From: an uncultured Pseudomonadota bacterium
GTDB taxonomy: Bacteria; Pseudomonadota; Gammaproteobacteria; Steroidobacterales; Steroidobacteraceae
NCBI GenBank assembly: GCA_903890265.1
Contig: CAITAM010000110.1
Span: 1-6,139, forward strand
Reading direction: 5' to 3'
Length of the DNA: 6,139 nt
The position numbers and the translations under genes are program-made. Within the stretch, counting starts at the first letter, position 1. Every line of letters starts with the position of its first letter. Below are positions 1-6,139 of the stretch, in pieces. The notes under the pieces were generated by a model. That model saw only the letters and a list, made by a program, of their open reading frames with translations, did no database searches and was not told the DNA's origin.

Positions 1-37
1 CATGGACGGCGGCGGCGCCGGCAGGCCACCGCCCGCG
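1..37 (-). other. Short region downstream of the exoprotein stop, with weak GC hairpin and edge ATG
   Basis: Thirty-seven bases follow the stop in the minus-strand direction. A 7-bp GC-rich hairpin can be drawn between 27-33 (GGCGGTG) and 11-17 (CGCCGCC), including one G-T pair and a 9-base loop. No T-run follows it, so it is not a convincing intrinsic terminator in such GC-rich DNA. A minus-strand ATG occupies 3-1 and could start a co-directional gene 34 bases after the stop, but the bases before it contain no clear Shine-Dalgarno sequence and nothing of the frame is visible. Confidence 0.25.
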
Positions 38-3000
38 TTACTTCTTCTGCCGCTTGAGGCACTCGACGTCATCCGGCCGGCAGCCTTCCTCGCCGAGCCC
101 CGTGACGAACACGTCGAGCCAGCCGAGCGCATCCTGGGCCAGCGGCGTCGGCGCCTCCTTGCCGGACGCGGCGCGATCGGCGGCCTGGTTCTGCGCCGAC
201 GCGCTCGAACTCGACGCCGCGCTGCTGCCGGCCGAGAGGGCCGCCGCGATGCCGCTCGCCTGCGGCGGCACGCCGGTCGAGGTACCACCCACCGAGATGT
301 TGTCGAGGCCGGCGACGCTCGAGGCAGCGATGTTGAGGTTGCCGGCAGAGCCGATGCCCGCGTCGCCGGCGTTCACCGTGCCGATCGGCGTGATGAGGTC
401 GACGCTGCCAAGCGGCTGGTCCGCCGCGGTCGAGATCGTGCGGATACCCGAACCCGCGACGGCCGCGGCGAAGTTGACCGACACCGAGCCGTCCGGCGCG
501 ATCGACAGGGTCGGCGGCGGCGCCGAGATCGCCGTCTTCGCGCCGCGACCGGCGTCGATGCTGCCGGTCGTCGACCAGATGCCGATGTCGCCGCCGCCGA
601 GCGTGAAGATGCGCGAGGAGTTGACCAGCACGTCGCCGTTGGTGAAGACGTACACGTTGCCCGCCTGCTCGGTGACGATGCCGAGGTCGGAAGCCTGGCG
701 CGTGATGTTCTGCTGCGCGAGGAACGCCGGCGTGGTCGCGAGACCCACGTTCAGCAGGCCGCCCGGAGCAAACAGCGACAGCCCACCGCCATCCAGCGAG
801 TAGATGCGGCTGAACGACAGCGTGATATCGCCCTGATAGGGACTCGTGCCGACCACGGGTACCGCCGTGTAGGGTGCCGAACGTCCCGCGGCCGTGTAGG
901 TGGCGTTGATGTTCTGCTCCGAGGTCGCGATCACCGGCGTGTAGGCATCGCTGCCCGGGAACAGCGCGTTGATCGCCGACAGCCCGGCGGAGAAGCGGAA
1001 CTGGTTCTGCAGCGAGGGCACCGACGCGGTCGAGGCCGCATCGGTCTTGAGCGCCGCCGGCAGCGCATTGAAGTCGGCGAGCGCCGCGCTGTAGGACGTG
1101 TAGGTCTTGCCGGTGATCTTGCCGACGTAGCTTTGCAGCGCCGCCTCGAGCACCGGCGAGCCGTTGACCACGAACTCGAAGTAGTTGGTGAGCGAGGTCT
1201 GCTTTGCAATCGTGGCCGAGGCAATCGCCGCGGTCGCGTCGCTGACCTTGGTCCCGTCCGGGTTGATGAAGGATGCCGGCACCGGCGCCGCCGTGTCCTC
1301 GCGCCCGGCACGGATGAGCTCTGCATTGAGCACCTGGCCGAGGAAGGGCTGCTGCAGGTAGGTCGGGAGCGTGCGGAAATAATTCGCCGCCGCCTGCGCG
1401 TCCTCGGTCACGAGGCCGTGCGCACCGACGTAGTCGATCAGCGCCTGCCGGTAGAGGTACACGTCCGGGCGGGTGGAGCCGAAGCTGGCCGTCGTGCCGC
1501 TGACCGCGGTGACGACGGCGGGCCGGGTCGGGTCCTCGGCGCCGAGCACGATTTCGCTCAGGAAGTCGGTCGCCGCCGCCGCCGAGCCCGGTGCCGCGAC
1601 GCCAAATCCGCCCGCCACGCCGGCGAACACGTCGACCGCCGCGCCGCTCGTGGTCGTGAGCTGGCTGTTCGACAGCCTGCCGGTCGTGACGATACCGCGC
1701 GACACGCCAAGGTCCACGTTGCGGCCGGCCACCACCTCGAGCCGGCCGCCGCCACCGACGGAGATGCCGAGGTTCGCCGCCGCGGTGCTGAACGACAGGT
1801 CGCGCCCGGCACCGATGTAGGTGAGGTCCGAGTCGTTCGGCTGCTCGCCCGTGAAGCTCAGGTTCAGGATGTCGCGCCCCGCCGTGACGAGGGCCGCCTT
1901 CGGCACCGTGACCGCGTCGTAGGAAATGTCACGCCCGGCCACCACCGTCGCCGTCACCGTGTCGCCGGCGCGGCGGTCGGACGGTGTCTGCGCGTAGGCA
2001 TCGAGCAGACCGGACAGCAGGGACGGTGACAGCGCCGAGGCCACCACCGAATCAGGCGCGTTAGTCACGACGACAAAGCCGCCGACCGCCGCCTGGCTCG
2101 TGATGTCCCGGCTGGCATAGAGGTTGAGGGTGCCGCGGTCGGACGGCGCGAGGGTCACGCTGTTCAGGATCGTGAGATCCGTGCCGTAGGCCGCGACGTC
2201 CAGTGATGGCGCGCCAAGGCCGGTGCCGGCCTGGCCGGCGGCATTGCCGAGGAACGGCGTCACGTTGTTGGCCGGGTCGTACTCGAGCGTCACGCCGCCG
2301 CCGAGGCTCGCGACGGCCAGCGCGTCACCGGCCGTGAAACGGTTGAAGTAGGCCTGCTTCGTCTTCGAGGAGGCCGGCACGTAGGGCAGCGCGTTGACCG
2401 GCACCTCGGTCTCGAGCAGCAGGTCGCCCTGCGACTGGACGTGGTAGGTGGCGTCGCCGGCGAGCAGCATCGTGCCGATCGGCAGCCCGCTCGCACCGAG
2501 CCGGCCGCTGCCGAGCGCGCCGCGGGCGACGATGTCGCCCTCGCCGTGCCCGACGTAGAAGAAGCCGCTCAGCACGTCGCGCCCGGACGTGACCGACAGG
2601 TTGCCGCCGCCGAAGTAGGTCAGGCTGCCGTCGGCCGCCGTCACCGCGCTGTCGGTGACCGCCGCCGACAGGTTCGAGATGTCGCGCCCGGCCACGACGT
2701 TGACGTCACCGCCACCGAGCGCACCGACCGCCCAGGTGTAGGCCCCGGGCACGAGGCCCCAGTTCGCGACACCGTCGACCTGCCGCACGGGCTGCCAGAC
2801 CGACGGCGGCGCCTGGATCGCCGGCGCGATCACGTCACGGCCGGCGCTCAGCGTCACGGTGCCGCCGGCGTCCGGGTAGGTCGCGAAATACACCTCGGTC
2901 GGCTTCGAACCGCCCGTCGTGATGTTGGTCGTCGGCGCGCCCGGCGTGCCGGCAGTGAACGCGCTCGCGCCGTTGCCGAACACGAGGTCGCGCGCTGCGG

Positions 3001-6000
3001 CGAGCTCGAGCGCCCCGGTGCCGGTGCGGACGATCGCCTTGTCGGCGAGCGTGAGGTCGGCCGCCGCGTTCCCGACCGTCGCATCGAGCCGCGCCGACGT
3101 CGTGTCCGCACCCGCCACGACGACGAGCGACGTCGACGGGCCGGCGAGCAGATCGAGATTTGCGGTGTTCTTCGATCCCACCGTGACAAAGCCGTCGCTG
3201 ATCACGCCATTCAGGTTGACGTTGCCGGTGCTGCTGCCATCGGCCGCGGCCGCCGCTCGCAGTACGAGCGTCGCCGCATCGCCGGCAAAGCGCCAGCTCG
3301 CGAGATTGAGCGAACCGAGCGTCAGGTCGCCGTCCGAGGTCAGGACCGCGACCGGCGACACCGCGACGCGCGCCTGGGTCGCGCTGTCGAAGTGGCCGAG
3401 GAGGTTCGCCTGCGCGGCGCTGACGTAGGTCGCGATCTCGGACTTGATCGCATTGAAGTCGGCCGTGCCCGGGTTGTTCGGCAGCGCCGACAGGCCCGGC
3501 ACGAGCGGTTCGAGGACGATGCCATCGACCTGGGACAGGTCGGTCGGCAGGGAGGTGAGCGCGAGGTCGTTGCCGGCATCGGGCGCCCGGAGCGTCAGGC
3601 GCCCGGCGCCAAGGCCCGCCGCCGCGACGTGCGAGGCGGGATCGAGCGCGAGCGAGCCGGCCTGGGTCGACAGCGTGATGCCGCCCGCCCGGCTCGTGGT
3701 GTCGGTCGCCGAGGCATTGAGCACCGCGGAGGCGCCGAGCGCCACGCCGTTCATGGCCTCGAGGTCGATGCTGCCGGGCTTGCCCGTGCCCGAGGCGTCG
3801 ATCGTCCCCTCGACCGAGATGGCGCCGTTGTCGGCCACCAGCGTCACGTGGCGGGCGGTGAGTGCCGCGCCCGCACTGAGGTCCAGGCTGCCGCTGTGGC
3901 TTTCCACCGCCTCGCTCGCCGTGAAGCCGGCGCCGCCGAGGGAAGCCGCCAGCGCGTTCAGTCCACCGCTGACCGAGCCCGCGTTCAGCACGAACGTGCC
4001 CCCGGCCTGGCCGGTGCCGCCGGCCGCGCCGCGCAGCGTGCCGCCAAGCGCGGCGCTGCCCCCGGCACGGATGTCGAGTGAGCCGGCACCGGCGCCGCTC
4101 GCGCCGGAGACGTCGAGCACAGAGCCTGCCGCCGTGCTGACCGCGTCGGCCGCGACGAGCACGACCCGTCCACCGGCCGAGCCGTGCGCTGCGGCGCTCT
4201 GCGCCGGCACGAAACCCGCGGCATCGATCGTGGCGGCGCTGCCGAGCGTGATTGCGCCGGTGCCGCTGACGAGGTGCCCACCGGCATCCGTCGCGCCGGT
4301 CGCCTGCAGCAGCACCTCGCCGGCCGGCAGCACGAGCGAGGCGTTGTCGGTGATGGTCTGGGCGACGAGGCTCAGCACGCCGCCGCTCGCGAGCGAGCCG
4401 CGCGACACCGCCGGTCCGCCGTTCGTGCCGAGCGTCAGCGCACCGAGTGGCGCCTCGAGCGAGGTCGCGGCGCCGCTGCCGGCGGTCAGCGTCGCGGTAT
4501 CCACCACGAGATCGCCGGTGACCCGGCGCGCAACACCGGCGGGATCCATCGGATCGAGGCGTACCGCACCGGTGACGGTGACGCCGCCGACGCCCAAACC
4601 CTGCACCACGTTGGCGGACAGCGTCGTCGTGTCAAAGCCACCGATGCCAAGGACGCCCGGGCCCACCGCGAGCGAGGTCGCCGTGACCTTGAGCGTGCCG
4701 CCGGTCAGCGGATCGGCCGTCGTGTGCACGGCAGGCGAGGCGCCATTGCCCGTGAGCACCACGTTGGCCGCCTCGACGGTGGCCGCCGTGCCCGGCACCA
4801 GGTTCTCGAGACTGGCCGCATTGAAGGTCAGCGAGGCAAGCGACGGCGAGCCGATGACGACCGGCCCGGAACCCGCCGCCGGATTGAAATCGACGGGGCC
4901 GACGGCCGTGAAGCGGGCCGCGCTGCCTTGGTCAATCGCGTTCGCGAGCGCGGTGTCGACGACGAGCTCGTGGCTCGCGCCCGCGCTCGTGCCGAACACC
5001 AGCGTGCCGGCACCGAGGGCCCAGTGGGCACCGACGCCGGACAGCGACGACACCCCGCCCGCGCTCGAGGCGAGCGTGGCGCCGCCCGGCGCGTCGACGT
5101 TGATCGCGCCACGGCTGGCGACGCTCGCACCCTGCCCGACCGCGACCGTCCCGGTCGCGCTGGCCGCCGCCGTGCCTCGGCCAAGGACGTAATCGGCGAA
5201 GTCCGAGACGCCGAGCACGGCCGCGCCGGCCGCGTTCGCGCCGTCGAGCGTGAGCGCGGTCGGCAGCGCAAAGCGCGCGGCGGCCGGCGCCGTGGCCGAG
5301 GCAGTCGCGCCCGAGGTCGATGCCACCGAGGCGCCGGCGACGCCGGCGGAAGTTCCCTCCAGCGTCACCGACCGATTGGCGACCAGGAGGACCTCGTCGG
5401 CGACGAGACTTGCGCCGCGCGCGACGGTCAGCGTGTCGGTCGTGATGCCAAGGGCCCCCGAGTTCTCGAAGGTACCGCCGAGCACCAGTCGACCGGCGCC
5501 GTAGCTGTCGATGGCGCTCGCCGCGACGTCAACCGCACCCGCCGGCGCCGTGGACGCGCCCGTGCCGCCGTCGATGTAGAGTGCCGGCGCGCTGCCGCTG
5601 CTGCCGGCGACGGTTGCGAGCGTGAGCACGGCGGCCTGGCCGCCCGACGCCGCGGCGCCTTCGATGACCCCGCTCTGCGCGGCCATCGATTCCGAGACCG
5701 TGATGTTGACGGTCGCGCCGTCCTCAGGCCCCCGCGGCGCCGCGGTACCTGCCTTGGCCGCCGCCGCGGCGAAGAAGGTCGAAGCGTCGTGCGGCGTGTA
5801 AGTCGCGAGTTCATTGGCGTAGCTGCCGGGCCGCACCACGAAACCGCTGGTCTGCGCACCGGCCACCGGCGCGGTGCCGGTGGTGAGGTAACCCGCGACG
5901 ATCGTTGCGTTGTCGCTGGTGAGTGCCGTCTTGCCGACCGCAAGGTTCGCGTAACCCGCGACCGGGCTGACGAGGAAGGCCCCCGGCAGCAGTGCGTAGC

Positions 6001-6139
6001 GCGCGGGCAGCAGCGTGTAGACGCCGGCCGCGAGGCCGCCGCCGGCACCGAGGTAGACGCTCTGGCCGGCCTGCAGGCCGTTGTTCTCGTACGTCAGCGG
6101 GTCGAAGGGCGCGACCTCGCCACGCAGCGACGGCAGCAC
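38..6139 (-). CDS. Filamentous-haemagglutinin-like exoprotein (two-partner secretion TpsA, DUF3739 subfamily), C-terminal part, 5' end outside window
   Basis: The frame is open for 2033 codons from the window edge to a TAA at 38-40. The first visible codon is GTG, but it sits on the edge with no upstream sequence to judge, so I read it as an internal Val. The protein is rich in Ala/Gly/Ser/Thr and has short beta-strand repeats typical of a beta-helical TpsA stem. Family hallmarks appear in order: LAAGVYTLLPARYALLPG (36-53), GSIDLEAMNGVALGA with TLRAP, DLTLGSLNLASWRF (938-951), VGALGGGDVNVVAGRDI (1138-1154), several AGRD turns, and the DUF3739 block with VNSSRIFTLGGGDIGIW (1839-1855) and GRGAKT (1864-1869). 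By family knowledge such proteins are exported by Sec, then pass a TpsB outer-membrane pore, and act at the cell surface in adhesion, aggregation or biofilm. That role is inferred here. The signal peptide and N-terminal TPS domain must lie upstream. There is no frameshift or internal stop. Identity as this family is near certain; the specific ligand or function is unknown. Confidence 0.95.
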   Translation of the reverse strand: MLPSLRGEVAPFDPLTYENNGLQAGQSVYLGAGGGLAAGVYTLLPARYALLPGAFLVSPVAGYANLAVGKTALTSDNATIVAGYLTTGTAPVAGAQTSGFVVRPGSYANELATYTPHDASTFFAAAAAKAGTAAPRGPEDGATVNITVSESMAAQSGVIEGAAASGGQAAVLTLATVAGSSGSAPALYIDGGTGASTAPAGAVDVAASAIDSYGAGRLVLGGTFENSGALGITTDTLTVARGASLVADEVLLVANRSVTLEGTSAGVAGASVASTSGATASATAPAAARFALPTALTLDGANAAGAAVLGVSDFADYVLGRGTAAASATGTVAVGQGASVASRGAINVDAPGGATLASSAGGVSSLSGVGAHWALGAGTLVFGTSAGASHELVVDTALANAIDQGSAARFTAVGPVDFNPAAGSGPVVIGSPSLASLTFNAASLENLVPGTAATVEAANVVLTGNGASPAVHTTADPLTGGTLKVTATSLAVGPGVLGIGGFDTTTLSANVVQGLGVGGVTVTGAVRLDPMDPAGVARRVTGDLVVDTATLTAGSGAATSLEAPLGALTLGTNGGPAVSRGSLASGGVLSLVAQTITDNASLVLPAGEVLLQATGATDAGGHLVSGTGAITLGSAATIDAAGFVPAQSAAAHGSAGGRVVLVAADAVSTAAGSVLDVSGASGAGAGSLDIRAGGSAALGGTLRGAAGGTGQAGGTFVLNAGSVSGGLNALAASLGGAGFTASEAVESHSGSLDLSAGAALTARHVTLVADNGAISVEGTIDASGTGKPGSIDLEAMNGVALGASAVLNASATDTTSRAGGITLSTQAGSLALDPASHVAAAGLGAGRLTLRAPDAGNDLALTSLPTDLSQVDGIVLEPLVPGLSALPNNPGTADFNAIKSEIATYVSAAQANLLGHFDSATQARVAVSPVAVLTSDGDLTLGSLNLASWRFAGDAATLVLRAAAAADGSSTGNVNLNGVISDGFVTVGSKNTANLDLLAGPSTSLVVVAGADTTSARLDATVGNAAADLTLADKAIVRTGTGALELAAARDLVFGNGASAFTAGTPGAPTTNITTGGSKPTEVYFATYPDAGGTVTLSAGRDVIAPAIQAPPSVWQPVRQVDGVANWGLVPGAYTWAVGALGGGDVNVVAGRDISNLSAAVTDSAVTAADGSLTYFGGGNLSVTSGRDVLSGFFYVGHGEGDIVARGALGSGRLGASGLPIGTMLLAGDATYHVQSQGDLLLETEVPVNALPYVPASSKTKQAYFNRFTAGDALAVASLGGGVTLEYDPANNVTPFLGNAAGQAGTGLGAPSLDVAAYGTDLTILNSVTLAPSDRGTLNLYASRDITSQAAVGGFVVVTNAPDSVVASALSPSLLSGLLDAYAQTPSDRRAGDTVTATVVAGRDISYDAVTVPKAALVTAGRDILNLSFTGEQPNDSDLTYIGAGRDLSFSTAAANLGISVGGGGRLEVVAGRNVDLGVSRGIVTTGRLSNSQLTTTSGAAVDVFAGVAGGFGVAAPGSAAAATDFLSEIVLGAEDPTRPAVVTAVSGTTASFGSTRPDVYLYRQALIDYVGAHGLVTEDAQAAANYFRTLPTYLQQPFLGQVLNAELIRAGREDTAAPVPASFINPDGTKVSDATAAIASATIAKQTSLTNYFEFVVNGSPVLEAALQSYVGKITGKTYTSYSAALADFNALPAALKTDAASTASVPSLQNQFRFSAGLSAINALFPGSDAYTPVIATSEQNINATYTAAGRSAPYTAVPVVGTSPYQGDITLSFSRIYSLDGGGLSLFAPGGLLNVGLATTPAFLAQQNITRQASDLGIVTEQAGNVYVFTNGDVLVNSSRIFTLGGGDIGIWSTTGSIDAGRGAKTAISAPPPTLSIAPDGSVSVNFAAAVAGSGIRTISTAADQPLGSVDLITPIGTVNAGDAGIGSAGNLNIAASSVAGLDNISVGGTSTGVPPQASGIAAALSAGSSAASSSSASAQNQAADRAASGKEAPTPLAQDALGWLDVFVTGLGEEGCRPDDVECLKRQKK
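41..271 (-). other. Ser/Ala/Gln linker and cysteine-pair C-terminal tail of the exoprotein
   Basis: Residues 1957-2033. Residues 1957-1999 are low-complexity, with a Ser/Ala-rich stretch (1969-1982), then QNQAADRAASGKEAPTP, probably a flexible linker. A short hydrophobic strand, GWLDVFVTGLG (2006-2016), follows, then EEG and the terminal CRPDDVECLKRQKK (2020-2033). Cys2020 and Cys2027, spaced C-x6-C, are the only cysteines in the 2033 visible residues. The strand resembles the short terminal hydrophobic segment that often ends DUF3739 proteins. The Cys pair recalls the C-terminal disulfide loop that anchors the HMW1 adhesin to its transporter; the similarity is in arrangement only. Confidence 0.7.
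275..814 (-). other. C-terminal DUF3739-type domain of the exoprotein
   Basis: Residues about 1776-1955. It opens with FSRIYSLDGGGLSLFAPGG (1776-1794), continues with SDLGIVTEQAGNVYVFTNGD and VNSSRIFTLGGGDIGIW (1839-1855), then STTGSIDAGRGAKT (1856-1869), SAPPPTLSI, GSGIRTI, LGSVDLITPIGTVNAGDAGI and GNLNIAA, and closes with AGLDNISVGG (1943-1952). The serine-arginine, GGGD, IWS, DAGRGAKT and TPxGTVNAGDAGI elements are the conserved core by which the DUF3739 family of haemagglutinin-like outer-membrane proteins is recognised. The biochemical role is undefined. Its position at the C terminus suggests it caps the stem or stays near the outer membrane, which is inference. Confidence 0.9.
950..1471 (-). 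repeat. Helical island with two related YVG-F-LP modules inside the exoprotein
   Basis: Residues 1557-1730 lack the strand-turn pattern of the stem and look alpha-helical. Two similar units are present. Unit 1 has YVG at 1570-1572, then AAANYFRTLPTYLQQPF (LP at 1591-1592) and LNAELIRAGRE (1604-1614). Unit 2 has YVG at 1671-1673, then TGKTYTSYSAALADFNALP (LP at 1693-1694) and QFRFSAGL (1713-1720). The distance from YVG Tyr to the LP Leu is 21 and 22 residues, so the units are co-linear and 101 residues apart. Between them is a link with PASFINPDGTKVSDATAAI. A helical region before the C-terminal DUF3739 block is, from memory, common in this family. Its role is unknown. Confidence 0.6.
1712..3001 (-). 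repeat. Degenerate AGRD-type turn repeats in the exoprotein stem
   Basis: Nine related motifs of the form (V/L)xAGRD(I/V/L) are visible. Their Asp or Asn falls at residues 1051 (AARDL), 1102 (SAGRDV), 1153 (VAGRDI), 1188 (TSGRDV), 1345 (YASRDI), 1404 (VAGRDI), 1423 (TAGRDI), 1447 (GAGRDL) and 1474 (VAGRNV). Spacings of the first three are 51 and 51 residues; the last four are 19, 24 and 27 apart, close to one beta-helix coil. On the plus strand they show as recurring gtcgcgcccggc-like words. GGGD/GGGN (1142-1145 and around 1180) often precedes a motif. This is a hallmark of haemagglutinin-like stems; the turns probably stack along one edge of the helix. Confidence 0.8.
3188..3463 (-). other. 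Helical spur followed by conserved DLTLGSLNLASWRF / SDGF segment
   Basis: Residues 893-984. Residues 893-924 (FNAIKSEIATYVSAAQANLL, then HFDSATQAR) lack strand repeats and look helical, interrupting the stem. They lead directly into VAVSPVAVLTSDGDLTLG, LNLASWRF (944-951), a TLVLRAA strand (957-963), and NVNLNGVISDGF (973-984). In related exoproteins the same place often carries a sequence like LRPGVEI, then GDLTL, D.DLS.WR, LTLRAAGNL and SLSDGF (recalled from family knowledge). Here the LRPGVEI part is divergent (ARVAVSPVAV). The function is unknown; it is useful as a family signature. Confidence 0.65.
3581..4174 (-). other. Beta-helical stem block with DVSGA / TIDASG / TLRAP repeats
   Basis: Residues about 656-853. 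The block contains degenerate strand-turn units: GGRVVLVAADAVSTAAG followed by SVLDVSGASGAGAGSLDIRA, then GTLRGAAGGTG and GGTFVLNAG. Further on come SLDLSAGAALTARHVTLVA, ISVEGTIDASG, GSIDLEAMNGVALGA, GGITLSTQAGSLAL and RLTLRAPDAG. Units alternate hydrophobic strand residues with Gly/Asn/Ser turns, the pattern of coils in a right-handed beta-helix. The repeats are divergent at protein level and do not look like recent DNA duplications. They match the central stem of DUF3739-type exoproteins, and the role is presumably an extended fibre. Confidence 0.75.
5969..6139 (-). other. Conserved YTLLPARYALLPG segment of the exoprotein
   Basis: Visible residues 1-57. The order is LRGEVAPFDPL (5-15), a turn with YENNGLQAG (17-25), then GLAAGVYTLLPARYALLPG (35-53) and AFLV (54-57). 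From memory, this combination recurs in the middle of DUF3739-type haemagglutinin-like exoproteins, well after the N-terminal secretion domain. That supports the view that the frame continues upstream and does not begin at the edge GTG. Its function is not known; it probably forms part of the beta-helical stem. Confidence 0.7.

Noticed and set aside
11..33. Rho-independent terminator after the exoprotein stop
   Set aside because: A 7-bp GC hairpin can be drawn, but no T-run follows in the minus-strand direction. Hairpins of this size arise easily by chance in such GC-rich sequence.
2..4081. Long plus-strand open frames (2-2029 and 2441-4081) antisense to the exoprotein
   Set aside because: Both lie in exact codon register opposite the minus-strand gene. 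In that register a stop arises only opposite TTA, CTA or TCA sense codons, which are rare in a gene with G/C third positions (the stop at 2027-2029 lies opposite a TCA Ser codon). The translations are Arg-rich, without domains or strand periodicity, so they are shadows.
54..5504. Other plus-strand open frames (54-803, 1473-1820, 2919-3428, 3444-5192, 5250-5504)
   Set aside because: They overlap the exoprotein throughout and give Ala/Pro/Ser-rich low-complexity translations with no recognisable domain. The minus-strand frame has clear family motifs along its whole length.
931..6048. Shorter minus-strand frames in other registers (for example 931-1326, 4828-5271, 5428-6048)
   Set aside because: Their translations are Arg/Pro/Ser-rich, as expected of frame-shifted reading of GC-rich codons, and they sit wholly inside the continuous exoprotein frame. 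They do not continue the family motifs, so they are not frameshifted pieces of it.
6074..6091. ENN in the sequence TYENNG, considered as a VENN-type junction of a contact-dependent inhibition CdiA toxin
   Set aside because: The preceding residue is Tyr, not Val, the site is at the N-terminal end of the visible protein, and more than 2000 residues of typical stem and DUF3739 follow. No variable toxin domain or immunity gene is visible.
6137..6139. GTG as the true start codon of the gene
   Set aside because: It is the very first codon at the window edge with no visible ribosome binding site. The residues after it are mid-protein family motifs, with no signal peptide or TPS domain, so the gene almost surely continues upstream.

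Overview
The window holds essentially one thing: the 3' part of a very large gene on the minus strand. Its reading frame enters at the right edge (6139), runs without interruption for 2033 codons and ends at a TAA at 38-40. Base composition is GC-rich (about 70% by eye) and almost all third codon positions are G or C. Together with the protein family this suggests a high-GC proteobacterium. The genus cannot be decided from this sequence.

The product is recognisable as the C-terminal portion of a filamentous-haemagglutinin-like exoprotein, a TpsA protein of two-partner secretion, of the subfamily ending in DUF3739. The translation is rich in Ala, Gly, Ser, Thr and Val, and shows short alternating-hydrophobic strands separated by Gly/Asn/Asp turns, as expected of a right-handed beta-helix. 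Layout from N to C terminus (right to left in the window): a conserved entry segment with LAAGVYTLLPARYALLPG (residues 5-57); a long beta-helical stem (to about 890); a short helical spur followed by the conserved DLTLGSLNLASWRF/SDGF segment (893-984); a stem with recurrent AGRD-type turns (1047-1476); a helical island with two related YVG...F..LP modules (1557-1730); the DUF3739-type block (about 1776-1955); a Ser/Ala/Gln linker; and a short tail bearing the only two cysteines of the visible protein.

The signal peptide, the N-terminal TPS secretion domain and the partner outer-membrane transporter (TpsB) are not in the window. Secretion by such a partner is therefore inferred from the family. 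Only 37 bases lie downstream of the stop. They contain a GC-rich hairpin without a T-tract, and an ATG at the very edge that could begin a following gene on the same strand.

No RNA genes, mobile elements, CRISPR arrays or second protein-coding genes were found. The long plus-strand open frames are explained as shadows of the high-GC coding strand. I see an ordinary, though large, member of a known exoprotein family with a few noteworthy structural details, and no evidence of a new multi-gene system.
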